NCBI RefSeq assembly: GCF_030518235.1
Contig: NZ_JAULSA010000023.1
Span: 1 to 53,655, forward strand
Reading direction: 5' to 3'
Length of the DNA stretch: 53,655 nt
Origin: Saccharibacillus sp. CPCC 101409
GTDB taxonomy: Bacteria; Bacillota; Bacilli; Paenibacillales; Paenibacillaceae
The notes beneath the pieces are model-generated. The model did not search any database. It worked only from the letters and a program-made list of their open reading frames with translations, and was not told where the DNA came from. The position numbers and the translations under genes are program-made. Below are positions 40,984-50,074 of this stretch, piece by piece (the stretch's first letter is position 1; each line of letters opens with the position of its first letter).

Positions 40984-41913
40984 ATGCTTCAAGCGATAAG
41001 CTCGCGCGTGATAAGTTCGCTGCTTGTGATCGTAGGTTCGCTCACGCTCGTATTCTGTATTTTCTACCTGCTGCCGGGCGATCCGGTGCTGTCCATGGTC
41101 GATCCGACCTCCGTCAGCCCCGAGGTCATCGAGAATCTGCGGCACCAGCTGGGGTTGGACCGTCCGTTTCACGAACGTCTGCTGGCTTATTTCGGCGATA
41201 TGCTCACAGGCGACTTCGGCCGTTCGATCGTCGGTTCGGAGCCGGTGCTGCCGAAGATTCTGGCGCAGGTGCCGGCGACGCTGCTGCTGACCGCGGCCAG
41301 CGCCCTGATCGCGGTCGCGGTCGGCGTCTCGCTGGGCGTGCTCTCGGCGGTGCGCAAAGGCGGGATTATCGACTTCGTCGCCCGTGTGGTCGGGCTGTTC
41401 GGCATCTCGATGCCGACGTTCTGGTCGGGCATCCTGCTGATCCTGATCTTCTCGGTGCAGCTCAGGCTGCTGCCGGCGATGGGTTCGGACGGTTTCGCGA
41501 CGCTGATTCTGCCGGCGGTCGCGCTGGGCTTCGTCGGGGCGGGTTCGATCGTGCGCATGGTGCGCGGCAGCATGCTCGATGTGCTGAACGAACCTTTCGT
41601 GACGACGCTGCGCGCCAAAGGGCTGCGCGAAGGGTCCGTGAACTACAAGCACGCGCTGCGCAGCGCGCTGATTCCGGCGGTTACGCTGATCGGGATGCAG
41701 ATCGGCGACATGCTGGCCGGCACGGTGATTATCGAAACGGTATTTTCCAGACAGGGCGTAGGCCGCATCCTGGCCGACGCGATTATGGCGAAAGACCTGC
41801 CGGTCGTGCAGGGAATCGTGTTCTTTACGGCTATTTTGTACGTGGGCATCAACCTGCTGGTCGATCTGTCGTATGCGGCGATCGATCCGCGGGTCAGACG
41901 GAAGGGGGCGTGA
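40984..41913 (+). CDS. ABC transporter permease (DppB type)
   Basis: The 309-aa membrane protein has TM1 SSLLVIVGSLTLVFCIFYLLPG, the LGLDRPFHERLLAYFGDMLTGD hallmark of DppB-type permeases, an EAA loop near 225 (TTLRAKGLREGSVNYKHALR) and the end DPRVRRKG. AAAGGAGGAAAG is the ribosome site. It pairs with the next permease; only 2 bases separate them. Confidence 0.92.
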   Translation: MLQAISSRVISSLLVIVGSLTLVFCIFYLLPGDPVLSMVDPTSVSPEVIENLRHQLGLDRPFHERLLAYFGDMLTGDFGRSIVGSEPVLPKILAQVPATLLLTAASALIAVAVGVSLGVLSAVRKGGIIDFVARVVGLFGISMPTFWSGILLILIFSVQLRLLPAMGSDGFATLILPAVALGFVGAGSIVRMVRGSMLDVLNEPFVTTLRAKGLREGSVNYKHALRSALIPAVTLIGMQIGDMLAGTVIIETVFSRQGVGRILADAIMAKDLPVVQGIVFFTAILYVGINLLVDLSYAAIDPRVRRKGA

Positions 41914-41915
41914 GC

Positions 41916-42830
41916 ATGAAGAATTCGGCGGCAATCGCCAAGTCGGTAGCGGAACGCTCCGCCGCCGCGCCGCGCCGGGAGGGGCGCCGGAAAGCGGGAA
42001 GACGGTTCCGGTTCGGAGCGGCGGAGCTGCTGACGGGACTGGCCGTGCTGACGGTCGTTTTTCTCGCCGCGTGCGCGCTGTTTCCGCGGCTGATCGCGCC
42101 GTTCTCGCCGACGGACATGAATACGGCCGCTATTTTGCAGGCGCCGTCCAGTATCCATTTCTTCGGCACCGATTATTTCGGGCGCGACGTGTTCAGCCTG
42201 GTGGTGTACGGCACGCGGGATTCGCTGCTGATCGGCGTGAGCGCCGTCGCGGTCGGCGTGCTGATCGGCGGTACGATCGGAGCGTTGTCGGGCTATATCG
42301 GCGGCAGAACGGACACGGTCCTGATGCGGCTGATCGATGTGCTGCTGACCGTGCCGGGCATTCTGCTGGCGCTGGCCATCGCGGCGGCGCTCGGTCCCGG
42401 ACTGCGCAATATCGTGCTGGCGATCGCCGTATCGTCGGTGCCGGGCTACGCCCGCGTGATGCGCGGGCAGATCATGACCATCCGCAAAAGAGGCTATGTG
42501 TTCGCTTCCCGCGCGCTCGGAGCCAGGCCGTCGGCCGTGCTGCTGAAGCATGTGCTGCCGAACTCGCTTGCGCCGCTGCTCGTCATGGCGACGCTCGGCC
42601 TCGGCACATCGATCCTCGCCGGCGCGGGACTGAGCTTTCTCGGTCTTGGCGTGATTAAGGAAATTCCCGACTGGGGCGCGCTGCTGTCGCAGGGACGCGG
42701 TTATCTGACCGTCGCCTGGTGGATTTGTACGTTCCCCGGGCTTGCGATCACGCTGTTCGTGCTGTCGGTCAACGTGATCGGCGACCACTGGCGCGACGCC
42801 GTCGATCCGAAGCGAAAAGGAAGGGGATAA
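41916..42830 (+). CDS. ABC transporter permease (DppC type)
   Basis: The 304-aa permease has an Arg/Ala-rich cytoplasmic start, TM1 near 45-65, and [20 protein letters not shown] after it. The EAA loop is [20 protein letters not shown] and the end is [16 protein letters not shown] chose ATG 41916, 7 bases after AAGGGGG; GTG 41910 is too close. It completes the membrane part of the second importer. Confidence 0.92.
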   Translation: MKNSAAIAKSVAERSAAAPRREGRRKAGRRFRFGAAELLTGLAVLTVVFLAACALFPRLIAPFSPTDMNTAAILQAPSSIHFFGTDYFGRDVFSLVVYGTRDSLLIGVSAVAVGVLIGGTIGALSGYIGGRTDTVLMRLIDVLLTVPGILLALAIAAALGPGLRNIVLAIAVSSVPGYARVMRGQIMTIRKRGYVFASRALGARPSAVLLKHVLPNSLAPLLVMATLGLGTSILAGAGLSFLGLGVIKEIPDWGALLSQGRGYLTVAWWICTFPGLAITLFVLSVNVIGDHWRDAVDPKRKGRG

Positions 42831-42892
42831 GGAAAAGAAAACGACAAAGACGCAGCTCGGAAACCATCGGACGAGGAAAGGAGATCGTGTTC

Positions 42893-44971
42893 ATGAAACC
42901 ACTGCTCGACGTACAGGAATTGACGATCGACGTACATACGCCGCGGGGCACGCTGACGGCGGTCTCCGATATTTCGTTCTCGATCGCGCCCGGCGAAACG
43001 GTCTGCCTTGTCGGCGAATCGGGCAGCGGCAAAACGATCGCTTCGAAAGCGATCATGCGGCTGACCGATTACGAAAACGGCCGGATTGCCGGCGGTTCCA
43101 TTACGCTCGGGGAAACGGCCCTGCAATCGCTGCCCGCATCCGTGATGCGCGGCATTCGCGGCAAACGGATCGCGATGATCTTCCAGGAGCCGATGGCCGC
43201 GTTCGATCCGGTGTTTACGATCGGGCATCAGATTGCGGAGACGATGCGCGCCCACCGCCATGGGCGCGGCGCAAAGCTGTGGAAAGAAGGCGCGGAGCTG
43301 CTGCGCCGCGTCGGCATTCCCGATCCGGAGCTGCGTATGAAGCAGTATCCGGGCGAATTGTCGGGCGGCATGCTCCAGCGCGCCATGATCGCGATGGCGC
43401 TGTCCGGCGAACCGGAGCTGCTGATCGCGGACGAGCCGACGACGGCGCTGGATGTCACGATCCAGGCACAGATCCTGGATCTGCTGAACGAACTCAAAGA
43501 CAGCCTGGGCATGTCCATCCTGCTGATTACGCACGATCTGGGCGTCGCCGCCGAAATGGCGGACCGCATCGTCGTCTTGTACGCGGGCAAGATCGCCGAG
43601 CAGGGCCCGGCGTCCGAGCTGCTGCGCAGCCCGCGGCACCCGTATACCATCGGGCTGCTGAATTCGATCGCGGCGCTGGACAGCCGCCCCGGCGAACCGC
43701 TGCGGGCGATCGAAGGATCGCCGCCCGGCCTTTCGGACATGCCGTCCGGCTGCCGCTTCCACCCGCGCTGCGCATTCGCGACCGACCGCTGCCGCGAAAG
43801 CGTCCCGCCGCTGGAAGAACTCGGCGGCGGCCGCCTTGCCGCCTGCTGGAACCGCGGCGAGCCCGCGGTGCTCGCCGCCGCGGGCTCGATCGGCGGCCGG
43901 CGCGTCCCGGCCGCCCAAGCCGCCGCCGGCCGGGACACGCCGGCCGAGCAGCCGCCGAAGCCGCGCCTCGCCGCACTTCCCGGCGCGCCGCTCGAAGCCG
44001 CGCCGGCCCTTACGTCCCCGCTGCTCGAAGCGCGGGACCTGGTCAAGCATTACCCGCTCGGCGGCGGGTGGGGGCGTCCCAAACGCAAAGTCCACGCCGT
44101 GGACGGCGTCTCGCTGTCGATCGCCGAAGGCGAGACCTTCGGTCTCGTCGGCGAATCCGGCAGCGGTAAATCCACGCTCGGCCGCCTGCTGCTCCAGCTT
44201 GAGCCGCAGACGTCCGGACAGGTGCTTTATCGCGGCGAAGAACTGTCGCTCAAAGACAAAGCGCGCTGGCGGGCTTCGCGCCGCGACCTGCAGATCATCC
44301 ACCAGGACCCTTACGGAACCGTCGATCCGCGCTGGAGCATCGGCGATATCATCGCCGAGCCGCTCGGCGTGCATACCGAGCTGTCGCCGTCCGCGCGCCG
44401 CGCAAAAGTCGGCGAGCTGCTCGAACAGGTGGGCCTCAGCGCTTCCTGGCAGAACCGCTATCCGCACGAATTCTCGGGCGGCCAGCGCCAGCGCATCGGT
44501 ATCGCCAGAGCGATCGCGGTCAATCCCCGCTTTATTCTGGCCGACGAAGCGGTGTCCGCGCTCGACGTTTCCGTGCAGGCGCAGATCGTCAATCTGCTGC
44601 AGGATTTGCAGGGCCGGCTCGGCCTGACATCTGTTTTTATCGCGCACGGCCTCCAGGTCGTGCGTCATATCTCCACCCGGATCGGGGTCATGTATCTGGG
44701 CAAGCTGGTGGAAATCGCGCCTGGCGAAGAATTGTTCCGGAGCCCGGCCCATCCGTATACCCGAGCGCTGATTTCTTCCATTCCCGGCTCCGGCGCGGGC
44801 GTCCGCGAATCGTTTTCCGTTCGCGGCGAGATTCCGTCCCCGACCAGCCCGCCGTCCGGCTGCCGCTTTCACACCCGCTGCCCGCTGGCGACCGATCTGT
44901 GCCGCAAGCAGGAGCCGGCGTTCTCGGAGATCGGCGCAGCACGCGCCGTCGCCTGCCACTATCCGCTTTAA
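42893..44971 (+). CDS. Fused double ATPase of an oligopeptide-type ABC importer (DppD-DppF fusion)
   Basis: The 692-aa protein contains two complete ATPase halves. The first (about 1-325) has [39 protein letters not shown] and a Cys motif [14 protein letters not shown]. The second (about 380-692) has [39 protein letters not shown] and [14 protein letters not shown]. An Ala/Pro-rich linker of about 50 residues joins them. In the second half Walker B reads DEAVSALD instead of DEPxSALD. The usual arrangement is two separate genes, as in the 26-32 kb importer. AAAGGAG precedes the ATG at 42893. The fusion fixes a 1:1 D/F stoichiometry. Confidence 0.92.
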   Translation: MKPLLDVQELTIDVHTPRGTLTAVSDISFSIAPGETVCLVGESGSGKTIASKAIMRLTDYENGRIAGGSITLGETALQSLPASVMRGIRGKRIAMIFQEPMAAFDPVFTIGHQIAETMRAHRHGRGAKLWKEGAELLRRVGIPDPELRMKQYPGELSGGMLQRAMIAMALSGEPELLIADEPTTALDVTIQAQILDLLNELKDSLGMSILLITHDLGVAAEMADRIVVLYAGKIAEQGPASELLRSPRHPYTIGLLNSIAALDSRPGEPLRAIEGSPPGLSDMPSGCRFHPRCAFATDRCRESVPPLEELGGGRLAACWNRGEPAVLAAAGSIGGRRVPAAQAAAGRDTPAEQPPKPRLAALPGAPLEAAPALTSPLLEARDLVKHYPLGGGWGRPKRKVHAVDGVSLSIAEGETFGLVGESGSGKSTLGRLLLQLEPQTSGQVLYRGEELSLKDKARWRASRRDLQIIHQDPYGTVDPRWSIGDIIAEPLGVHTELSPSARRAKVGELLEQVGLSASWQNRYPHEFSGGQRQRIGIARAIAVNPRFILADEAVSALDVSVQAQIVNLLQDLQGRLGLTSVFIAHGLQVVRHISTRIGVMYLGKLVEIAPGEELFRSPAHPYTRALISSIPGSGAGVRESFSVRGEIPSPTSPPSGCRFHTRCPLATDLCRKQEPAFSEIGAARAVACHYPL

Positions 44972-45042
44972 ACCGATCGCTCCCCGCGCGAACCGCCAGG
45001 TGCACGCCGAGTTTGGATTTTAACGAAAACGGAGGAACCGCC

Positions 45043-45615
45043 ATGCCGCAAAAACTGCTGATCGTTTCGGGAAGCCCGAATTTAACGTCCCGTTTGTACG
45101 GCCCCGTCCAGTATCTGGAGGGCCGACTCGACGAAGAAGGATTGCAACACGAGCTGCTGCATATCGCCGAGCTGCCGCATACCGATCTCATCACCGCGAA
45201 CTTTGCGGGCGAAGAGATCAAGGAAGCGCTGCGCAAAGTGGAGCAGGCCGACGCCGTCGTGTTCGCCAGTCCGGTGTATAAAGCGTCGTATTCCGGCGTG
45301 CTCAAAACGTTCCTCGACCTGATTCCCCAGGAAGGACTGCGCGACAAGCCGGTGCTGCCGCTGCTTGTGGGCGGCACCATCGCGCATCTGCTCGCAATCG
45401 ATTACGCGCTCAAGCCGGTATTGAACGCGCTGTCCGCCCGCAATATTCTCGGCGGCGTCTACGCGGTGGACCGCGAGATCGAACGCCGCCCCGAAGGCGG
45501 TTATACGCTGTCGGAAGAGATCGTATCCCGGCTGGAACGCTCGCTGGCCGAGATTCGGATCGAATTGAAACGCCGGGAGAACGAACCGGCTTCGCTGCCG
45601 GAACTGCACGTCTGA
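45043..45615 (+). CDS. NAD(P)H-dependent FMN reductase (SsuE-like)
   Basis: The 190-aa flavodoxin-fold reductase has the FMN-phosphate loop VSGSPNLTSRLYG, then ASPVYKASYSGVLKTFLDLI and the SsuE-type stretch LLVGGTIAHLLAIDYALKPV. SsuE reduces FMN with NAD(P)H and hands FMNH2 to an LLM monooxygenase. It lies between two LLM genes, which supports that role. GGAGG is spaced 8 bases before the ATG at 45043. Confidence 0.9.
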   Translation: MPQKLLIVSGSPNLTSRLYGPVQYLEGRLDEEGLQHELLHIAELPHTDLITANFAGEEIKEALRKVEQADAVVFASPVYKASYSGVLKTFLDLIPQEGLRDKPVLPLLVGGTIAHLLAIDYALKPVLNALSARNILGGVYAVDREIERRPEGGYTLSEEIVSRLERSLAEIRIELKRRENEPASLPELHV

Positions 45616-45644
45616 ACCACTTCAACCCGAAAGAGAGGACCGCC

Positions 45645-46700
45645 ATGAGTATTCGTTTAAGCATTCTCGATCAAACGCCGGTATTCGAAGAAGAAAGCGC
45701 CCGGACGGCGTTTCGGCACAGCGTGGAACTGGCCCGTCTGGCGGACCGTCTCGGGTATCACCGGTACTGGGTGTCCGAGCATCACGATTCCAAAGGCGTA
45801 GCGGGTTCTTCGCCCGAAGTGCTGATTGCGTATCTGCTGGCGTCCACCGATCGCATTCGGATCGGCTCCGGCGGCGTGATGCTCCAGCATTACAGTCCGT
45901 ATAAAGTAGCGGAGAATTTCAATGTGCTCGCGAACCTCGCGCCCGGACGGGTCGATCTGGGAATCGGCCGCGCGCCGGGCGGTTTGCCCCGGTCGTCGCT
46001 TGCTCTGCGGCGCGGCGCGCCGGAAGAAGCGCAGCTGGACGACAAGCTGGAGGAGTTGAACGTTTATTTGCGCGGCGGCAGTCCTGGCGGGGAAGAAAGC
46101 CCGCTGGACGGGCTGCGCGCCGAACCGCTGCCGGAGCAGACCGTGCCCGCGTACCTGCTGGGCGCAAGCCTCGACAGCGCGGAGCTGGCGGCGCGGCTTG
46201 GGCTCCCGTACGTGTTTTCCGTGTTTATCAACGGGAGCCTGGAACAGGCCGAAGCCGCTTTGACGCTGTATCGCGAGCGCTTCGTATCGGTGGACGGAAG
46301 CCGTCCCGAAGCGATTCTTGCGCTGTCCGCCGCGGCGGCGGATACGGACGAAGAAGCCGAAGGCATTGCCGACGCTTCGGATCTGTATCGCATTCTGCTC
46401 GATAACGGCAGGAAGCTTACGGTCGGCGACCCGGAGCGGGCCGAACAGTTCGGCCGGGAATCGGGCGCGGGCTACCGGATCGAGCATATTCCTTCTCCGC
46501 TGATTCGAGGTTCCAAACGCACGGTGGGTTTAAAACTCCGGGAAGCGGCCGCGCGCTGCGCCGTCGACGAGCTGATCGTAACCAGTCCGATCCGCGAATT
46601 CGCCAAGCGCCTGCATTCGTACGAACTGCTCCAGCAATTTTTTAACGAAGATGCGGAGCAGGAATCGGGAAAATTCGAGCAGATCGCTTCCAAAGTATAG
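45645..46700 (+). CDS. LLM-class flavin-dependent oxidoreductase (YwcH/luciferase-like)
   Basis: The 351-aa bacterial-luciferase-like protein has LSILDQTPVFEEESARTAF, YHRYWVSEHHDSKGVAGSSP, IRIGSGGVMLQHYSPYKVAE and ELIVTSPIREFAKRLHSYEL. This is the group that includes Bacillus YwcH and YtmO. It would use FMNH2 from the SsuE-like protein. Its reaction is unknown. It closes the seven-gene unit; GAGAGGA precedes the ATG and a terminator follows. Confidence 0.9.
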   Translation: MSIRLSILDQTPVFEEESARTAFRHSVELARLADRLGYHRYWVSEHHDSKGVAGSSPEVLIAYLLASTDRIRIGSGGVMLQHYSPYKVAENFNVLANLAPGRVDLGIGRAPGGLPRSSLALRRGAPEEAQLDDKLEELNVYLRGGSPGGEESPLDGLRAEPLPEQTVPAYLLGASLDSAELAARLGLPYVFSVFINGSLEQAEAALTLYRERFVSVDGSRPEAILALSAAAADTDEEAEGIADASDLYRILLDNGRKLTVGDPERAEQFGRESGAGYRIEHIPSPLIRGSKRTVGLKLREAAARCAVDELIVTSPIREFAKRLHSYELLQQFFNEDAEQESGKFEQIASKV

Positions 46701-46768
46701 GTCCAAAGACTTGCTTCGCTTCATCGCGGAACCAATCCGTTTGTTTAATCGATCGTTTGTCAAAAAGA

Positions 46769-46810
46769 GCCGTCTCCAACACGCCCAAACAGGCGCAGGA
46801 CGGTTTTTTT
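46769..46810 (+). terminator. Terminator of the LLM-ABC-LLM unit
   Basis: CCGTC (46769-46773) pairs with GACGG (46798-46802), with inner CGCC/GGCG (46781-46784/46791-46794), then eight T. Confidence 0.75.
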
Positions 46811-46868
46811 TGCGTGCAAAGTTCGAAAAGAACTATAGATTCTGCGAATAGGCTTTTTGAACAACATG

Positions 46869-46897
46869 CAAAAAGAGCCCCGCTGCCGGGACTCTTT
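46869..46897 (-). terminator. Terminator of yvyF
   Basis: On the minus strand, AAAGAGTCCCG pairs with CGGGGCTCTTT (one mismatch), ending in a T run, 45 bp past the yvyF stop. Confidence 0.65.
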
Positions 46898-46940
46898 AAA
46901 TTCGGAACATGGATGGGTAGGGTAAATAAATAAAATTCGT

Positions 46941-47342
46941 TTAACGGTTGCGCGACGTATACATAACTCTGGCCGTCGTTTTAATAATCACCTGACGGTT
47001 TGTCTCGGCTTTCGCAGGGCCCGCCGCTGCGCGGAAAACGCCGCTGCACGAATGGCAAAGCCGGCCGCTTCGGGTCTGGGTACCGCACGATTCGCACGGG
47101 TAGGTCAAGTTCGGATAAGCGCTGGACAACCGTCCGGATTTAACCAGTACGTAAAGCTCCTGCAGCGGAACGCCGGTTGCTTGAGCTAGGTCTTCGGTCG
47201 TGCTTTTTGGATAAGACCACAAGCGATCCAAACACAGCTTGAGTCCATTATCCGCTTGACTGCTGCAGGAGGCGCACAAGTTCCGGAAATTCTTCTGAAA
47301 AACATTCCCACACTTAGGACAATAGTCCACTAACAGGCTCAT
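46941..47342 (-). CDS. YvyF-like flagellar operon protein with zinc ribbons
   Basis: The 133-aa protein has an N-terminal zinc ribbon (YCPKCGNVF, LCASC), a central helical part with TEDLAQATGVPLQELYVLVKSG, and a C-terminal zinc ribbon (CESCGTQTRSGRLCHSC), then a Lys/Arg-rich tail. This matches the YvyF (flagellar operon protein TIGR03826) type, which in Bacillus sits beside comFC and flgM. Here it stands alone. The ATG at 47342 follows AGAGGTGATC, a near-perfect anti-Shine-Dalgarno match, on the minus strand. Confidence 0.85.
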   Translation of the reverse strand: MSLLVDYCPKCGNVFQKNFRNLCASCSSQADNGLKLCLDRLWSYPKSTTEDLAQATGVPLQELYVLVKSGRLSSAYPNLTYPCESCGTQTRSGRLCHSCSGVFRAAAGPAKAETNRQVIIKTTARVMYTSRNR

Positions 47343-47620
47343 TTGGATCACCTCTATCTTTTATAGTAGTCTTTAAGTTGTAGTTCGATAATACTACTAG
47401 AAAGCGGAGGAAGCAATAGAGAAAATCAAATATAGTTAAAAATAAAGATGAAAATTGTCGACCGAAGCAGATCCGGATATTTAAAAAGCAAATTTCGACG
47501 AATTTTTATGGCGAACGGCGAGTGTTTTTGAAACTTCGAAGAGAATGGATCTGAAGACTCAGTCCAGAAGTTTTTCGTAATTAAGGCGAGACCGCTGCCT
47601 GAAATCTGTGGGAAAAACGC
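47343..47620. other. AT-rich spacer upstream of yvyF
   Basis: It contains the yvyF promoter (47388-47416) and an inverted repeat, TAGTAGT (47364-47370) / ACTACTA (about 47393-47399), around it. The rest (47420-47620) shows no ORF with a ribosome site and no clear fold. Confidence 0.4.
47388..47416 (-). promoter_or_regulatory. Promoter of yvyF
   Basis: On the minus strand: TTGCTT (47416-47411), a 17-bp spacer and TATTAT (47393-47388). This is a sigma-A type, not a sigma-D type. Confidence 0.6.
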
Positions 47621-47663
47621 AAAAAAGCCTGAAAGCCGCAGCAAGCGGTTTTCGGGCTTTTTT
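47621..47663 (-). terminator. Terminator of the two-component system operon
   Basis: AAAAAAGCC (47621-47629) pairs with GGGCTTTTTT (47654-47663) with inner CCGC/GCGG; it can act in both directions but lies just past the kinase stop on the minus strand. Confidence 0.75.
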
Positions 47664-47703
47664 GAATAAATAGTGCAAGCGATGAAGAGATCGGGCGGCG
47701 GAT

Positions 47704-49164
47704 TCAAAGCAGCGGCAGTTCCAGCGAAAACGCCGTCCCGGCGGGTCCGCTGCGGCGCAGCATCAGCTCGCCGCCCTGCGCGCGCGCCAGCAGCTGGCTG
47801 TACGTCAGGCCGAGGCCGAGACCGCGCGTGCGCCGCTTTTTATCCTCGCCGCGGTAGAAACGATCGAAGATATAAGCTTGTTCCTTGTCGCTGATCCCGG
47901 CTCCGTTGTCGGCGATCTCGACATCGATCCGTCCGCTGCGCTCCCGGATCGAGATCAGCAGCCGCAGCGGTCGGTCGGGATGGGCGGCCTGCATCCCGTT
48001 GTTGAGCAGATTGACGACGATCTGCTGGATGCGCATGGCGTCCCCGGTCGTATAGATCATTTCTTCCGGGAAGTCGTAATCGATCTCGATCGAATCGTGT
48101 TCGTGCGGCAGCTTCCACTGGTACACGATCTCGGACACCAGCAGTTTGAGGTCGAGCCGGTCTTTGCGCACGGCGACATTGCCCGAAGAGAATGCGTTGT
48201 AGTCGAGCAGATCGGCGACCATGCGCTCCATCCGTTCCGATTCCTTCAGCGCGATATCGAGAAATTCTTTCGCTTCGTCGCCGGCGACCACATCGTCGCG
48301 CACGGCCATCACCAGCCCTTTGATCGACGTCACCGGCGTTTTCAGCTCGTGGGTGACGCCGGCCAGCGACAGCGCCCGCCATTCTTCGAGCTGGTGCAGC
48401 CGTCCCGCCATGCTGCGGAACGAATCGACCAGCTCGCCCAGTTCGCGTTCGCCGCTTTCCACCTCCAGATCCACATCGTACCGTCCCGAGCGGATCTGCC
48501 GCGCGCTTTCGGCGACGCGGCGGATCGGGCGGGACAGTTTGCGCGAAAGCAGGTAGATCGTGAACCAGCCCGACAGCACGACGATCCCGAGCACCGAAGC
48601 GAACAGGATCAGCTCGTGAGAGCTGTACGCCGGCGTTTTGCGATACTGGCTGATATACACGGTGCCGATTTCTTGACTGCCGCTGACGATCGGCGTTTTG
48701 ATCATCTGGTATTCCGGTCCGGACGATCCGCTGCGGCCGAGCCCGAGCTTTTGTCGAATCTGCTCCTGCGTCATCTGCGGCCGCGTAAAGACGGGATTGC
48801 CTTCCGCGTCGGTGACCAGCAGGCAGACATCCAGGTTGATATTGAACAGCCTCATCCGGTTGTCGAGAATCGGGCCCAGATTGGCCGGCACTTCAAGTTT
48901 CCCGTCGGCGTCGGTGACGCGGTCCGCGACTTCCTGGCCGAGCATGGCGGCGGTGCGGGAGCGGTTGTCCATCGCGGTTTCGCGAATTCCGTAAAGCGCG
49001 ACGGCGGCGATCACGGCGAGGCCGGCGCACATAATCAGAAAGTAGCGCAGCGTCCAGTAGGACAGGATGGAGGTCGATCGGCGGCTGCGCGGCTTTTTCG
49101 CGCGCGAAGCGGCGGTTTTATTCAAGTCCGGTTTGTGGGTTGGGTCGTTCAGTCGGCTATCCAA
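47704..49164 (-). CDS. Sensor histidine kinase
   Basis: The 486-aa membrane kinase has a basic N-terminus, TM1 (about 38-60), an outside sensing domain of about 125 aa (62-183), TM2 (about 184-206), HAMP (207-260) and an H-box LAGVTHELKTPVTS with His272. The ATPase domain has N-box QQIVVNLLNNGMQAA, G1 DNGAGISD and G2 GLGLGL. It phosphorylates the response regulator encoded just upstream. The start is TTG at 49164, overlapping the regulator gene by 16 bases; no ATG is present before TM1. The signal is unknown. Confidence 0.9.
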   Translation of the reverse strand: MDSRLNDPTHKPDLNKTAASRAKKPRSRRSTSILSYWTLRYFLIMCAGLAVIAAVALYGIRETAMDNRSRTAAMLGQEVADRVTDADGKLEVPANLGPILDNRMRLFNINLDVCLLVTDAEGNPVFTRPQMTQEQIRQKLGLGRSGSSGPEYQMIKTPIVSGSQEIGTVYISQYRKTPAYSSHELILFASVLGIVVLSGWFTIYLLSRKLSRPIRRVAESARQIRSGRYDVDLEVESGERELGELVDSFRSMAGRLHQLEEWRALSLAGVTHELKTPVTSIKGLVMAVRDDVVAGDEAKEFLDIALKESERMERMVADLLDYNAFSSGNVAVRKDRLDLKLLVSEIVYQWKLPHEHDSIEIDYDFPEEMIYTTGDAMRIQQIVVNLLNNGMQAAHPDRPLRLLISIRERSGRIDVEIADNGAGISDKEQAYIFDRFYRGEDKKRRTRGLGLGLTYSQLLARAQGGELMLRRSGPAGTAFSLELPLL

Positions 49165-49832
49165 AATTGATACCCCGTTCCCCGTAAAGTGCGAATCTCG
49201 CCGATCTCCGGCGGCCAGTGCGACAGCGCCTGACGCAGTCTTTTGATCGACAGGTCGACGGCGCGGTCGCTTCCTTCATAATCGATGCCCCATACATGTT
49301 CGATCAGCTGCTCGCGTGTAAACATCCGGTTGGGATGCTCCGACAGAAACATCAGCAGGGACAAGTCCCGGGGCGTCAGCGGAATCTCCGCGCCGTTCAG
49401 CGATACCTGCTGCGCATGATGATCGATGACAAGCGCTCCGAAACTTGTGCAGGTGTCGGCGCCGCTGTATACGGGCCGTCTGCGCAGGACGGCGTTTACC
49501 CGGGCAATCACTTCTTCCGGCACGAACGGTTTGGTCATATAATCGTCGGCTCCGCCGTTCAGCCCGTTCAGCCGGTAGTCGATATCGCCGAGCGCGGTCA
49601 GCATGATGACGGGACAGGAGCCGCGCCGGCGAATATCGGCCAGCAGCTCCCAACCGTCGACGCCGGGCAGCATGACGTCGAGCAGGACGAGCGCGGGATC
49701 GGTTTCTTTGAATCTTTGCATCGCCGTCGTTCCGTCGGCCGCCCGCTCGACGCCGAAACCGGCTTTTTTGAGATAAGCGGCAAGCACCCGGGCAATCGCT
49801 TCTTCGTCTTCGATAATCAGGATCGTGGTCAC
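49149..49832 (-). CDS. OmpR-family response regulator
   Basis: The 227-aa regulator has a full receiver: acidic IIEDEEA, phospho-acceptor Asp52 in LLDVMLPGVDG, switch Thr in MLTALGD and Lys in MTKPF. A winged-helix domain follows (PLTPRDLSLLMFLSEHPNRM, DRAVDLSIKRLRQAL, TLRGTGYQFWI). GTG start at 49832 with AAAGGAG upstream. It pairs with the overlapping kinase. The divergent YceI gene has direct repeats upstream that could be its target. Confidence 0.92.
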   Translation of the reverse strand: MTTILIIEDEEAIARVLAAYLKKAGFGVERAADGTTAMQRFKETDPALVLLDVMLPGVDGWELLADIRRRGSCPVIMLTALGDIDYRLNGLNGGADDYMTKPFVPEEVIARVNAVLRRRPVYSGADTCTSFGALVIDHHAQQVSLNGAEIPLTPRDLSLLMFLSEHPNRMFTREQLIEHVWGIDYEGSDRAVDLSIKRLRQALSHWPPEIGEIRTLRGTGYQFWIAD

Positions 49833-50005
49833 GTCGAGTTTCTCCTTTCGTCGGCTTTGTTCATCTTATGCTTTTGCGTCTGAAATGTTGGTGTTTAGGG
49901 AAAGGAGTTTCTGTTCGTTGATTCCTATTCTTACGCACAAAAAGGCGCACGGCAAGGGTTTTTGGACAGTTTTGTTTGAAATAAAGCATTTTTTTACAGA
50001 ACCGC

Positions 50006-50026
50006 TTCCCTGACATTTTCCCGACA
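50006..50026. promoter_or_regulatory. Direct repeats upstream of the YceI gene, candidate response-regulator site
   Basis: TTCCCTGACA (50006-50015) and TTCCCGACA (50018-50026), with GACA repeated 11 bp apart, the spacing usual for OmpR-type dimers. They lie in the space between the divergent regulator and YceI genes, 49 bp before the YceI start. Confidence 0.4.
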
Positions 50027-50074
50027 CATTGGGCTGTTATGCTGGCAAAAAAACAGCATCTGGAGGAGAATATC

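Noticed and set aside
47426..47707. A 93-codon minus-strand frame between yvyF and the histidine kinase
   Set aside because: It runs through the bidirectional terminator and lacks a ribosome site; its hydrophobic character reflects AT-rich spacer sequence.
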